Shown: positions 17,762-26,947 of the stretch, piece after piece
Layout of the letters: the number at the start of each line of letters is the position of its first letter
How positions within the stretch are numbered: the stretch's first letter is position 1
Source of the DNA: Ancylobacter mangrovi
GTDB lineage: Bacteria; Pseudomonadota; Alphaproteobacteria; Rhizobiales; Xanthobacteraceae
Reading direction: 5' to 3'
Length of the DNA stretch: 64,000 nt
Assembly: GCF_024752355.1 (NCBI RefSeq)
Contig: NZ_JANTHZ010000001.1
Coordinates: 558,001 to 622,000 of the forward strand
Translations under genes and position numbers: made by a program
The notes under the pieces: generated by a model
What the model was told of the DNA's origin: nothing
The model's database searches: none
What the model saw: the letters and a program-made list of their open reading frames with translations, nothing else

Positions 17762-18411
17762 TCCGGCGCCTCCGTGTGGCGGACCAGCGCCACGCCCACC
17801 GGCTCGAGCCCCTCCAGGAAGCGCCGCGTGGCGCCGTCGTCGAATTTCGGGTCGTCGCCGAAGATGACGAGGAAGAACTTGTCGGAGCTGGCGAGATGGA
17901 ACGCCTCGATGTCGAACACCGGATGGTGCAGGCGCGGCAGGCGGTTCAGCGCCAGCATGCCGCCGATCGAGAAGATGACGGCGAACAGCACCATCAGCTC
18001 GAAGGTGATGAGCATGAAGGCCGGCGTGGCGAAGAGCGGCCGCCCGCCGATGTCGATCGGGTAGGCGGCGTTGGTGTAGACCTGCATGCCGTAGCCGAGC
18101 GCGGCACCGAACACGCCTCCCGCCAGCGTGAGCCAGGGCACGCGGTTGTCCTCGAAGCCGAGCGCCTGCTGCGCCCCTTCCACCGGAAAGGGCGAATAGG
18201 CGTCCATGCGGCGGAAGCCGGCCTTGCGGGCGCTCGCGATGGCGTCGACCAGCGTTTCGGGCCGGCTGAACTCGGCCATCAGGCCGAACACCGGCGTGTG
18301 CGGCGTCGGCTCGCGCAGCGTCGCCTCGCCGCGCGGCATCGTCTTGCCGGGCGCCGGATGGCGGGGCTTCGGATTACGGGGCTTCGGGCTGCGTGGCGCC
18401 GGCTTACGCAT
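17758..18411 (-). CDS. actD: Alternative complex III subunit ActD (DUF3341)
   Basis: 217 residues. DUF3341 core with FGLMAEFSRPETLVDAI, two central membrane helices (about 95-115 and 132-155) and a C-terminal domain with DKFFLVIFGDDPKFD. An N-terminal extension of about 35 residues is basic and repetitive (PRSPKPRNPKPRHP), from a 15-base direct repeat in the DNA at 18362-18387. The first 8 bases overlap the end of actC. The real start could be MPRGEATL, 25 codons later. Confidence 0.88.
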   Translation of the reverse strand: MRKPAPRSPKPRNPKPRHPAPGKTMPRGEATLREPTPHTPVFGLMAEFSRPETLVDAIASARKAGFRRMDAYSPFPVEGAQQALGFEDNRVPWLTLAGGVFGAALGYGMQVYTNAAYPIDIGGRPLFATPAFMLITFELMVLFAVIFSIGGMLALNRLPRLHHPVFDIEAFHLASSDKFFLVIFGDDPKFDDGATRRFLEGLEPVGVALVRHTEAPE

Positions 18412-19750
18412 GGCGCTCCTCCTCGTCCTCGGCCATCACCTCCTTGATCTCGAAGGAGGAGATGACGGGAAGGAAACGCACGAAGAGCAGGAACGGTGCG
18501 AGGAAGACGCCGAGCATGCCGGCGAACAGCCCCCACTCCCAGACGCTGGCGTGGTACTCGGCCCAGGAGGAGACCAGCCAGTCGCGGTAGAGCGAGGTCA
18601 CCAGCAGCATGTAGCGCTCCAGCCACATGCCGATGGTGACGCTGAGCGCGATCAGGAACAGCGGCAGCGGCCGCACGCGGATGGAGCGGAACCACAGGAG
18701 CTGCAGCGGCACGAAATTGGCCACCACCGCGCCCCAGTAGCTCCAGGCATAGGCGCCGACCAGCCGGTCCTGCAGCGTGCCGAGCTCCTGCTTCTCGCCG
18801 GCATAGAGCACGTCGAACACCTCGGCCCAGTAGCCATAGGCGGTCATCAGCCCGGTCGCGAGCAGGAAGATGCCGAGCAGGTCGAGATGGCGTTCGCGCA
18901 CCAGGTCTTGCAGCCCGAGCGCGTGGCGCAGCACGACCGCGATCATCGCTACCACCGCGAAGCCGGAAAAGGCCGCGCCGAGCACGAAATAGGGCGGGAA
19001 CACGGTCGAGGACCAGCCGGGAATCGGCCCGGCGGCGAACAGAAGCGAAATCTCCGAATGCACGGAGACGACCAGCGGCACGGCGATCGCGGCGGTGAGC
19101 CGGTAGGCCTGCCCCCACCGCGCCCAGTGCCGCGCCGAGCCGCGCCAGCCGAGCGCCGCCAGCCCGTAGAACACCTGCTGACGGCGGGTGCGCGCCCGGT
19201 CGCGCGTGGCGGCGAGGTCAGGCACGATGCCGATGTACCAGAACAGCACCGAGACGGTGAGATAGGTGAGGACGGCGAAGAAGTCCCAGGTCAGCGGGCT
19301 CTTGAACTGCGGCCACACCGTCATTGTGCTGGGATAGGGCGCCATCCAGTAGAACAGCCACGGTCGGCCCAGATGCAGGATCGGGTAGAGGCCGGCGCAG
19401 ACGACGGCGAACAGCGTCATCGCCTCGGCGAAGCGGTTCAGTGCATTGCGCCAGTGCGCGCCGAGCAGCAGCAGCATGGCCGAGATCAGCGTGCCCGCAT
19501 GGCCGATGCCGAGGAACCAGATGTAGTTGGAGATGGCGAGGCCCCAGTTGACCGGGATGTTGTTGCCCCACATGCCGACGCCGTAGCGCAGCAGCGCCCC
19601 GGCCGAGACCACGAAGACCATCAGCAGCAGCAGGGCGAAGGCGAACAGGATCCACCAGCCACGCGGCTCGGGGTAGCGCAGCGGGATCGAGGTAACCTCC
19701 TCGGTCACGGCCGCGAAGCGGTCGCGGGAGGGGCCGGCGACGTCGCTCAT
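18404..19750 (-). CDS. actC: Alternative complex III quinol-oxidising membrane subunit ActC (NrfD/PsrC-like)
   Basis: 448 residues, about ten membrane helices, NrfD/polysulfide reductase C family. The typical ACIII N terminus (VTSIPLRYPEPRGWW), NYIWFLGIGHAGTLISAML and the FSGFAVVAMI helix are visible. In ACIII structures this subunit carries the quinol site next to the 3Fe-4S cluster of ActB. Its start overlaps the actB stop (ATGA). Confidence 0.93.
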   Translation of the reverse strand: MSDVAGPSRDRFAAVTEEVTSIPLRYPEPRGWWILFAFALLLLMVFVVSAGALLRYGVGMWGNNIPVNWGLAISNYIWFLGIGHAGTLISAMLLLLGAHWRNALNRFAEAMTLFAVVCAGLYPILHLGRPWLFYWMAPYPSTMTVWPQFKSPLTWDFFAVLTYLTVSVLFWYIGIVPDLAATRDRARTRRQQVFYGLAALGWRGSARHWARWGQAYRLTAAIAVPLVVSVHSEISLLFAAGPIPGWSSTVFPPYFVLGAAFSGFAVVAMIAVVLRHALGLQDLVRERHLDLLGIFLLATGLMTAYGYWAEVFDVLYAGEKQELGTLQDRLVGAYAWSYWGAVVANFVPLQLLWFRSIRVRPLPLFLIALSVTIGMWLERYMLLVTSLYRDWLVSSWAEYHASVWEWGLFAGMLGVFLAPFLLFVRFLPVISSFEIKEVMAEDEEERHA

Positions 19751-22707
19751 CCCGCTTCGCCTCCCCCGTCATTCCCGGCCGGCTCGACCCGGGCGAGATA
19801 GGTGGTGCGCGGCCGGGTGTTGGCCTCTTCCAGCAGGGCGTAGCTGCGCGGGCTCGCCTTGCGGCCGCTGACGGCGCTGGCCGCGTCCGTCACGTCGCCG
19901 AAGCTGATGGCGCGGGTCGGGCAGGCCTGCTGACAGGCGGTGACGACCTCGCCGTCGTGGATCGGGCGGCCCTCCTTCTGCGCGGTGATCCGCGTCTCGG
20001 CGATGCGCTGGACGCAATAGGTGCACTTTTCCATCACGCCGCGCCCGCGCACGGTGACGTCCGGGTTGCGCGCAGCGCGCATTTCCGGCGGGTCGGCGCT
20101 GGTGAAGTCGAACCAGTTGAAGCGGCGCACCTTGTAGGGGCAGAAGGAGGAGCAGGTCCGGGTGCCGATGCAGCGGTTGTAGACCTGCAGGTTCAGCCCG
20201 TCCGAACTGTGCACGGTGGCGTTGACCGGGCATCCCATCTCGCACGGCGCCTGCTCGCAATGCATGCAGGGCACCGGCTGGACATAGGATTTCGGTGCGG
20301 CCGGATCGCCCTCGTAATAGTGGTCGACGCGCAGCCAGTGCATCTCGCGCCCCTGCGCCACCAGATCCTTGCCGACCATCGGCACGTTGTTCTCGGCGAC
20401 GCAGGCGACCACGCAGGCATTGCAGCCGATGCAGGAATCGAGGTCGATCGACATGCCCCAGGACGGGCTGTCCCAGTGGCGGCGCGGATAGAAGCTCGGC
20501 GCGTCGTCCGCCTTCGGCACCGCCTCGCCGGGGGTGGCGACGGTGCGCACGAAGTCGAAGCCGTCCATCGCCTGATGGGTCTGGGTGGTGGCGACCTGCT
20601 GGCGCCCTCCGGTCTTCGCCAGCTCCGCGCCGGCGAGGCTCCAGCGGCCCTCCGGCCGGAGCGCGAAAGCGTCATAGCCGAACCCCGCGCCGAGCCCGCC
20701 CTCGTGCCGGCGCCCATAGCCGAAGGTGAGCGCGAGGGTGCTGCGCTCCTGCCCCGGCATGACCCAGACCGCGCCGGTGAGCCGGCGCCCGGATAGCGTC
20801 AGCGTCACCTCGTCGCCGGTGGCGAGGCCACGCTCGGCCGCGAGCGCGGGACTGACCGCCACGACGTTGCCCCAGGTGACCTTGCTGAAGGGCTTCGGGG
20901 TCTCCTGCAGCCAGGCATTGTCGGAGAAGCGCCCGTCCCACATCGTCGGGTCGGGCCGGAAGCAGACCGTCAGCCCGTCCGCCGCCGCCGGCACGGGGGG
21001 AACGTCCCGCGTGGCGACCGCCGGTGTGACGGGGTCAGGCGCGCTGCCCTCGACGAAGCCGCGCAGCAGCGCGTCGCGCCAGCGCCCGTCGAACGCCTCG
21101 CCCCACCAGTCGCGCCACGTCGCCTGCACGATGTCGCGGCTCCCGCTGCCGAAGTCGCCGGCCAGATTGGCGAGGATCTCGTGCACCCCGCGCACGGCAT
21201 AGAAGGGGCGGATCAGCGGCTGGACGATGCTGGCGGTGCCGTCCACCGCGCGGGCGTCGCTCCAGCTTTCCAGCTCGTGCGCCAGCGGCGCGTGCCAGTG
21301 GCACAGCGCGGCAGTCTCGTCATGGTGCAGGCCGGCATGGAGCCGGAACGCCACCTTGTCGAGCGCGGCGCGGAAATCGACGCCGGCCGGCGCCGTATAG
21401 GCCGGGTTGGTGCCGAGCATGACAAGCGCGCTGACCTGCCCGGCCGCCATGTCCTCGACCAGCGCCGGCAGCGAGCCCATCCCTTCCGGCGGCGCCACCG
21501 CGACCGGAGCGGTGAAGGTCAGGCCGGTGCCCAGCGCGCCAATGCGCTCGTTGACGAGCAGGGCCAGCGCCTGGAACTCGGGCGGCTGCCGCTCGCCGGC
21601 GAGGACCAGCCCGCGGCCGGGCGCGGCTCGCAGCGCGGCGCTGGCATCGGCGAGCCAGCGCCGCTCGTCGCCGGCGAGGTCCGGTGCCGACGCGCCCGCG
21701 ACGCCGAACTCGGCCGCCAGGGCGAGCAGCAGGGCGGCGACGCGCGCTTCCGCCGCGACCAGCCGGTCGCCGGCCATCATCCCGGTCAGGCTCGGCACCG
21801 CCTCGGCGACGAGAAAGCGGCAGCCGCCCTCCCCGCGCCGGAACGCCTCGCGCCGCGCCGACCAGCGCCGGGCATTAACGCTCTGGTGCGCGCCGGGGCC
21901 CAGCGGGTCGGCGTCGAGGCACACCACGGCCTCGGCGCGGTCGAGCCGGGCATGCATGTCGAGCGGGCGCCCGAACACGCGCGCGGTGGCTTCATGCCCG
22001 GAGCCGGCCATCGGCTCCCACACATGCCAGCGCGCCTTGGGCCAGCGCGTGCCGAGCGCCGCGATCTGCCGTGCCATTGTCGGCGAGGTGACGGTGCCCG
22101 TGAGCAGCCGCAGGCCCTCTCCCTGCGTCGCGTCGAGCGCGGTGGCGGTGCGCAGGACGGCGTCGTCGAACGCCGCCCAGGTCGCCGGGCGCCCGAGCCG
22201 GCGCGGCGCCTGCGAGCGGCCGGGATCGTAGAGCCCGAGCAGGGCCGCCTGGAGGAACACGTCGCTGGCGCCGCCTGTGGCCGGATGGTCGGGATTTCCC
22301 TCCAGCTTCACCGGGCGGCCGGCATAGGTCTTCCCGAGCGCCGGCTGGGCGAAGCCGCCGAAGGTGACGGCGGTCGCGTACCAGCGGGCGATGCCCGGCA
22401 CCTCGCCCTCGGGCTGCTCGACATAGGGCAGCGCCGTCTCTTCGGCATGGGCCTCGAAGCCCGTGAGCCCCGACAGGGCGAGAGAGGCCGCCATCGCCCG
22501 CAGCAGCGAGCGCCGGTCGAGCACGCCGGCAAGACTCGCCGCGGCGGGAAACTCCTCGCGCAGGGCGGCCGCGAATTCGGGCGTCCCGGCAAGTTCCTCC
22601 AAGCTGCGCCAGAAGGCACGCCCGGTGCGGCCGGCCAGGCGCTCGCCGAAGCGGGCGGTGCTGGGCCGGCCGGGGCCGGCGGGGCCGTCGCGGGGCGCAT
22701 CGGGCAT
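19747..22707 (-). CDS. actB: Alternative complex III iron-sulfur subunit ActB
   Basis: 986 residues, a fusion of a molybdopterin-oxidoreductase-like domain (about 100-700, with no cofactor-binding cysteine motif visible) and a C-terminal ferredoxin-like domain. Cluster motifs include CIGCNACVVACVAENN, CMHCEQAPCEMGCP, CIGTRTCSSFCPYK and CTYCVQRI with CQQACPTR. The N terminus has a twin-arginine-like stretch (DRRSLLRAMAASLALSG at about 63-79), suggesting Tat export to the periplasmic side. It carries electrons from quinol to the hemes of ActA. It sits 16 bases downstream of actA. Confidence 0.94.
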   Translation of the reverse strand: MPDAPRDGPAGPGRPSTARFGERLAGRTGRAFWRSLEELAGTPEFAAALREEFPAAASLAGVLDRRSLLRAMAASLALSGLTGFEAHAEETALPYVEQPEGEVPGIARWYATAVTFGGFAQPALGKTYAGRPVKLEGNPDHPATGGASDVFLQAALLGLYDPGRSQAPRRLGRPATWAAFDDAVLRTATALDATQGEGLRLLTGTVTSPTMARQIAALGTRWPKARWHVWEPMAGSGHEATARVFGRPLDMHARLDRAEAVVCLDADPLGPGAHQSVNARRWSARREAFRRGEGGCRFLVAEAVPSLTGMMAGDRLVAAEARVAALLLALAAEFGVAGASAPDLAGDERRWLADASAALRAAPGRGLVLAGERQPPEFQALALLVNERIGALGTGLTFTAPVAVAPPEGMGSLPALVEDMAAGQVSALVMLGTNPAYTAPAGVDFRAALDKVAFRLHAGLHHDETAALCHWHAPLAHELESWSDARAVDGTASIVQPLIRPFYAVRGVHEILANLAGDFGSGSRDIVQATWRDWWGEAFDGRWRDALLRGFVEGSAPDPVTPAVATRDVPPVPAAADGLTVCFRPDPTMWDGRFSDNAWLQETPKPFSKVTWGNVVAVSPALAAERGLATGDEVTLTLSGRRLTGAVWVMPGQERSTLALTFGYGRRHEGGLGAGFGYDAFALRPEGRWSLAGAELAKTGGRQQVATTQTHQAMDGFDFVRTVATPGEAVPKADDAPSFYPRRHWDSPSWGMSIDLDSCIGCNACVVACVAENNVPMVGKDLVAQGREMHWLRVDHYYEGDPAAPKSYVQPVPCMHCEQAPCEMGCPVNATVHSSDGLNLQVYNRCIGTRTCSSFCPYKVRRFNWFDFTSADPPEMRAARNPDVTVRGRGVMEKCTYCVQRIAETRITAQKEGRPIHDGEVVTACQQACPTRAISFGDVTDAASAVSGRKASPRSYALLEEANTRPRTTYLARVEPAGNDGGGEAG

Positions 22708-22723
22708 TATGGGCGCGCTCCCC

Positions 22724-23392
22724 TTACCGGTGGCAGACGTTGCAGTCGTCGAGCTTGGAGGGCTCGATGCCGTAGGCCTTCACCATCAGCTCGCCATAGA
22801 GCTTGTGGTCCTGCGGGTGCTCGTCCCAGTCGCTCCAGTCCATCCGCGTCACCTGGTCGGGCGGGCGCAGATGCGGGCCGGGATCGCGGTGGCAGTCGAG
22901 GCACCAGCCCATCTGGAACGGATGTGCGCGCCTCATCAGCGGCATCTTGTCGACCCGCCCGTGGCAGGTGACGCAGGGCACGCCGCGCGCGACGTGGATC
23001 GAATGGTTGAAATAGACATAGTCCGGCACGCGGGCGACGCGGTTCCAGTGCAGGGGCTTGCCGGTGGCGAGGCTGGCGCGGACCGGGGCCAGCATCGGCG
23101 CGCCGGTCCAAATCTGCGAATGGCAGGTCATGCAGACATGGGTCGGCGGCAGGCCGGCCTCGGCGCTCGTCTCGACCCCGGTATGGCAATAGCGGCAGTC
23201 GATCCCCAGCCCGCCGACATGGTGCTGGTGGCTGAACGGAACCGGCTGGCTCCGCGTCCAGCCGACGAGCGTGGCATAGCTCGAGTCCATGTACCCCCCG
23301 ATGAACAGACCGGCGCCGAGCACGGCGAGAACCAGCAGGAGCATGCCTGCTCGCAGGCGCGTGTCGGCCGATGCCGTGAAGATCTGCGGCAT
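22724..23392 (-). CDS. actA: Alternative complex III pentaheme cytochrome c ActA
   Basis: 222 residues. One N-terminal membrane anchor/signal (AGMLLLVLAVLGAGLFIGGY) is followed by five CxxCH heme sites: CRYCH, CMTCH, CVTCH, CLDCH and CNVCH, the last only two residues from the C terminus. This matches the pentaheme ActA that opens ACIII operons. It is the first gene of the eleven-cistron act/oxidase operon running to 11313 with almost no intergenic space. Confidence 0.93.
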   Translation of the reverse strand: MPQIFTASADTRLRAGMLLLVLAVLGAGLFIGGYMDSSYATLVGWTRSQPVPFSHQHHVGGLGIDCRYCHTGVETSAEAGLPPTHVCMTCHSQIWTGAPMLAPVRASLATGKPLHWNRVARVPDYVYFNHSIHVARGVPCVTCHGRVDKMPLMRRAHPFQMGWCLDCHRDPGPHLRPPDQVTRMDWSDWDEHPQDHKLYGELMVKAYGIEPSKLDDCNVCHR

Positions 23393-23501
23393 GGGATGGG
23401 TCCCGTGGGCGTCTGCGACGAAGGTTCAACGAGCCCGCACCGGAATGGTTGCGATGCACCGCCCACTTTCCGTGGGTACCGTTACGTCATTGACTTCGCA
23501 G

Positions 23502-23526
23502 GGAACGGGGCGCCCGCCGGACGGTT
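23502..23526 (+). promoter_or_regulatory. Near-consensus sigma-EcfG-type promoter for antiporter gene
   Basis: GGAAC, 16-base spacer, GGTT (one mismatch from CGTT). It ends 86 bases before the antiporter start. The 220-bp gap 23393-23612 also has to hold the promoter of the divergent act operon, which I cannot place with confidence. Confidence 0.35.
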
Positions 23527-23612
23527 GGCGACGGTAACACCGCCCGTTCGTTTCGCACTGAGGCCGACCCGCCGCCGCGATCCGCCGCGGCGGATCGCGC
23601 GCAGGATTGAAG

Positions 23613-24866
23613 ATGCTCTCGCTGTTCGAACTCGTCGCCGGCCTGCTCACGGCCACCGCGACCTTCGCCTGGCTCAACCACCAGTTCCTGAGGCTGCCGG
23701 CCAATATCGGACTGCTGGTGATGGGGCTTGGCGCCTCGCTGGCCCTGATCGGCATCGAGGTGCTGTTCACCGACACCCACATCTACGCCACGCTCGCCGA
23801 CAGCCTGCGCCAGATCGACTTCTACGAGGCGGTGATGAACGGCATGCTGGCCTTCCTGCTGTTCGCGGGCGCTTTGCATGTCGACCTCGACCGGCTGCGC
23901 CGACGGGCCGCCGTGGTGGGGGCGCTGGCAACGCTGGGGGTCGCGCTGTCGACCCTCATCATCGCCACCGGGCTGTGGTTCGGCACCCAGCTCGCCGGCG
24001 TCCACTTCGCCTTTTCCTGGGCGCTGGTGTTCGGCGCGCTGATCGCGCCGACCGACCCGGTGGCGGTGCTTTCGACGCTGCGCTCGGTCGACGTGCCGGA
24101 GAAGCTCAAGACCGACATGAGCGGCGAAGCGCTCTTCAATGACGGCATCGCCGTGGTGCTGTTCACCATCACCCTGCAGATGGCGACCGGGAGTGGGGAC
24201 GATTTCGACGTCTCCCACGTGCTGCGCCTCATCGTGGTCGAGGCCGGCGGGGGCGCGGTGCTCGGCCTCGTCACCGGCTTCATCGCCTACCGGGCGATGC
24301 GCGCGCTCGACGACTACTCGATCGAGGTGATGATCTCGCTCGCGCTGGTCACCGCGACCTATGCGCTCGCCAACGCCATGCACATGAGCGGGCCGATCGC
24401 GGTCGTGGTCGCGGGGGTGCTGATCGGCAATCGCGGCGCCTCGCACGGCATGAGCGACACCACCAAGCGCTACGTGTTCGGCTTCTGGACCCTCGTCGAC
24501 GACATCCTCAACGCCGTGCTGTTCCTGCTGATCGGGCTGGAGGTGCTGGTGCTGCGCTTCGACCCGAGCTTCGCCTGGGTCGGCCTGCTGGCGGTGCCGC
24601 TGGTGGTGGTGGCGCGGTTCCTGGCGGTGGCGGGCTCGGTGACGCTGCTCGCCCGCTGGCAGAGCTTCGCGCGCGGCACGATCCCGGTGCTGACCTGGGG
24701 CGGGGTGCGCGGGGGCATATCGGTCGCGCTGGCGCTCTCGCTGACGGGGACGGACGCGCGCGCGCCGATACTGGCGGCGACCTATGCCGTGGTGCTGTTC
24801 ACCATCATCGTGCAGGGACTGACCCTCGACCGCGTGGTGCGGCGCACGGCGCTGCGCGAGAGCTGA
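23613..24866 (+). CDS. Na+/H+ antiporter, CPA1/NhaP type
   Basis: 417 residues, about twelve membrane helices. CPA1 signatures: FGALIAPTDPVAVLSTL, and LKTDMSGEALFNDGIAVVLF containing the ND ion-binding pair (Asn-Asp). It exchanges cytoplasmic Na+ or K+ for protons. The start at 23613 (ATG) is preferred over the TTG at 23607, because AGGA lies 6 bases upstream of the ATG and touches the TTG. The C-terminal cytoplasmic domain is essentially absent. Confidence 0.92.
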   Translation: MLSLFELVAGLLTATATFAWLNHQFLRLPANIGLLVMGLGASLALIGIEVLFTDTHIYATLADSLRQIDFYEAVMNGMLAFLLFAGALHVDLDRLRRRAAVVGALATLGVALSTLIIATGLWFGTQLAGVHFAFSWALVFGALIAPTDPVAVLSTLRSVDVPEKLKTDMSGEALFNDGIAVVLFTITLQMATGSGDDFDVSHVLRLIVVEAGGGAVLGLVTGFIAYRAMRALDDYSIEVMISLALVTATYALANAMHMSGPIAVVVAGVLIGNRGASHGMSDTTKRYVFGFWTLVDDILNAVLFLLIGLEVLVLRFDPSFAWVGLLAVPLVVVARFLAVAGSVTLLARWQSFARGTIPVLTWGGVRGGISVALALSLTGTDARAPILAATYAVVLFTIIVQGLTLDRVVRRTALRES

Positions 24867-24893
24867 CGCACACGCACTGCACCGCCCGGGGGC

Positions 24894-24918
24894 GGAACCC
24901 TCCCGCCGGCGATCCGTT
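24894..24918 (+). promoter_or_regulatory. Sigma-EcfG-type promoter (GGAAC-N16-CGTT)
   Basis: Perfect match: GGAAC 24894-24898, 16-base spacer, CGTT 24915-24918. It lies 70 bases before the small gene at 24989. A short hairpin (CCGCC-CGGG-GGCGG, 24882-24895) just upstream may end the antiporter transcript. Confidence 0.65.
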
Positions 24919-24988
24919 CACCCCACAGGCGCCGCGCATCGACCGCCGAGCGCGCACCGTCAGCAACTGATCGAGAAGGAGAGCCGCC

Positions 24989-25309
24989 ATGGCCAGCGAT
25001 GCCAGGTCCCGGCTGGTCGATTTCCTCGACCACGAGGCCTTCGATCCCATCCTGCGCGCCAGCGCCGGGGACTATCCCCGCAGCCGGCACGCGAAGCTGC
25101 ACGACGTCCAGCGGGCGACCGAGAACGAGAAGCGGCGCTATCACGGCTACGATTCCGCCCGCGAGATCTGCCGGATGTTCCGCGACGACCTCGTCTGCGA
25201 GCCCGCGCGCCGGATCGACCGCGAGCTCACCGCGCTGGACCTGCCGACCCTCGACAGCGTGCGCGAGGCGTTCGAACGCCTCGCCGCCGACGTCGGCGCC
25301 ACGCACTGA
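24989..25309 (+). CDS. Conserved-looking small hypothetical protein
   Basis: 106 residues, soluble and charged, no signal peptide or membrane segment. It starts MASDARSRLVDFLDHEAFDP after a good ribosome-binding site (AAGGAGAG). It contains a region rich in basic residues (HDVQRATENEKRRYHGYDSA) and a predicted C-terminal helix. I do not recognise the family. The perfect stress-type promoter at 24894 suggests induction under general stress. Confidence 0.75.
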   Translation: MASDARSRLVDFLDHEAFDPILRASAGDYPRSRHAKLHDVQRATENEKRRYHGYDSAREICRMFRDDLVCEPARRIDRELTALDLPTLDSVREAFERLAADVGATH

Positions 25310-25374
25310 CCCACGGCGATACCTGCCCGCGACCGCCGCGCCGCCCGCGGGCACCAACCTCCCGAGGATGATCG

Positions 25375-26094
25375 ATGGTACCTTCCTGGCTGCACCTCGT
25401 CGCCGGCCTGTCGCTCGCGACCGGCTTCCTCATCGCCGGCTGGATCGCCTGGGACGAATGGCACGACCCCCAGCACATGTGGATCATGAACGTCGTCTGG
25501 CCGATCACCGCCCTGTTCGGCACCGTGATCGCGCTGGCCGGCTATCTGCGCTACGGGCGCCTCGCCAGCCGCAGCCACATGATGGCGATGAAGAAGGGCG
25601 GCGAGGGCGAGACGCCGTTCCCGGTGATGGTGGCGAAGGGCGCGAGCCATTGCGGCAGCGGCTGCACGCTCGGCGACCTGCTGGCGGAATGGCTCGCCTA
25701 TTTCGTGCCGGTGGTCGCCGTGTGGTTCGGCTGGCACACCGTGTTCGCGGAGAAGATGTTCGCGGTCTGGATACTCGACTTCATCTTCGCCTTCGTCATC
25801 GGCGTCGCGTTCCAGTACTTCACCATCAAGCCGATGCGCCAGCTCAGCGTCGGCCAGGGCCTCGTGCAGGCGGTGAAGGCCGACACCCTGTCGCTGACCG
25901 CGTGGCAGGTCGGCATGTACGGCTTCATGGCGATCGCGCAGTTCATCCTGTTCCGGCGCCTGCTCGGCACGCCGCTCGAGGTCGCCTCGATGGAGTTCTG
26001 GTTCATGATGCAGCTTGCGATGATCGCCGGCTTCATCACAAGCTACCCGGTGAACTGGTGGCTGCTTCATCGTGGCATCAAGGAGAAGATGTAG
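25375..26094 (+). CDS. DUF4396 membrane protein
   Basis: 239 residues. The N terminus has two membrane helices (about 5-25 and 38-58), then a cytoplasmic link and the DUF4396 core. The core begins ASHCGSGCTLGDLLAEW (His/Cys-rich, possibly metal-binding) and has four more helices, ending with ITSYPVNWWLLHRGIKEKM. DUF4396 has no known function; the Cys/His motif suggests copper or heme-related chemistry (inference). It is followed 76 bases later by a ZIP transporter. Confidence 0.82.
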   Translation: MVPSWLHLVAGLSLATGFLIAGWIAWDEWHDPQHMWIMNVVWPITALFGTVIALAGYLRYGRLASRSHMMAMKKGGEGETPFPVMVAKGASHCGSGCTLGDLLAEWLAYFVPVVAVWFGWHTVFAEKMFAVWILDFIFAFVIGVAFQYFTIKPMRQLSVGQGLVQAVKADTLSLTAWQVGMYGFMAIAQFILFRRLLGTPLEVASMEFWFMMQLAMIAGFITSYPVNWWLLHRGIKEKM

Positions 26095-26170
26095 GGAAAG
26101 GCGTGAGCGCCGCCCTCCCCGGACGGCGCACGCGTTCTGCTGGCCGCCCGCTCGCCCGCCTGGAATCCGG

Positions 26171-26923
26171 ATGGAATCGCACCTGACCGTTCTCGCCCTC
26201 GCCCTCATGCCGGCGCTGGGCAATTTCGCCGGCGGGCTGCTCGCCGAAATCGTGCCGGCCACGCCCCGCCTGCTGAGTGGCGCGCTCCATCTGGCGGCCG
26301 GCATCATCCTCGCCGTGGTGGCGGTGGAGCTGATGCCGGAGGCGCTGGCGGGCGCGCCGCCCTGGATCGTGCTGCTTGGCCTGTGCCTGGGCGGCGGCTT
26401 CTACATCCTGCTGGAATCGGTGATCGACCGTCTGCAGCCGCGCGGCGGCGGGGCGGAGGGCGGCGCCGAGGGCTCGATGGCCGGCGCCTGGCTCATCTAC
26501 GCCGCCGTCTCGTTCGACCTGTTCAGCGACGGGCTGATGATCGGCGCCGGCTCCTCGGTCTCACTGGAGCTCGCCCTGGTGCTCGCCCTCGGCCAGGTGA
26601 TGGCGGACGTGCCCGAGGGCTTCGCCACCATCGCCAACTTCAAGAATGGCGGCCAGCCGCGACGCCGGCGGCTCATGCTGGCGGCCGGCTTCGTCGTGCC
26701 CTGCCTGATCGGCGCGGCGGGCACCTACGTGCTGCTGCGCGACCTCAGCGACACGATGAAATACGCCGCCCTCGCCTTCACCGTCGGCATCCTGCTGCTC
26801 GCGGCGATCGAGGAGATGATGAAGGAGGCGCATGAATCGGCCGACGACACGCATCTGTCCTCGGCCCTGTTCATCGGCGGCTTCGCGCTCTTCACCTTCG
26901 TCGCTACCTTCTTCGACCGCTGA
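26171..26923 (+). CDS. ZIP family divalent metal transporter
   Basis: 250 residues, about eight membrane helices. Helix 4/5 metal-site signatures are present in modified form: AAVSFDLFSDGLMIGAG (usual HNxxDG becomes DLFSDG) and GQVMADVPEGFATIANF (usual HxxPEG becomes DVPEG). The replacement of the canonical histidines by Asp suggests altered metal preference. It starts at MESHLTVLAL; the upstream in-frame stretch is Arg-rich and not protein-like. Confidence 0.85.
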   Translation: MESHLTVLALALMPALGNFAGGLLAEIVPATPRLLSGALHLAAGIILAVVAVELMPEALAGAPPWIVLLGLCLGGGFYILLESVIDRLQPRGGGAEGGAEGSMAGAWLIYAAVSFDLFSDGLMIGAGSSVSLELALVLALGQVMADVPEGFATIANFKNGGQPRRRRLMLAAGFVVPCLIGAAGTYVLLRDLSDTMKYAALAFTVGILLLAAIEEMMKEAHESADDTHLSSALFIGGFALFTFVATFFDR

Positions 26924-26947
26924 GGGGCGGCGCGGGGTCCGTCGCGT

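Noticed and set aside
23428-23452. GCAAC-N16-CGTT on the minus strand upstream of actA.
   Set aside because: The -35 departs from GGAAC at a key position, and the respiratory operon is not an expected stress target. Left unassigned.
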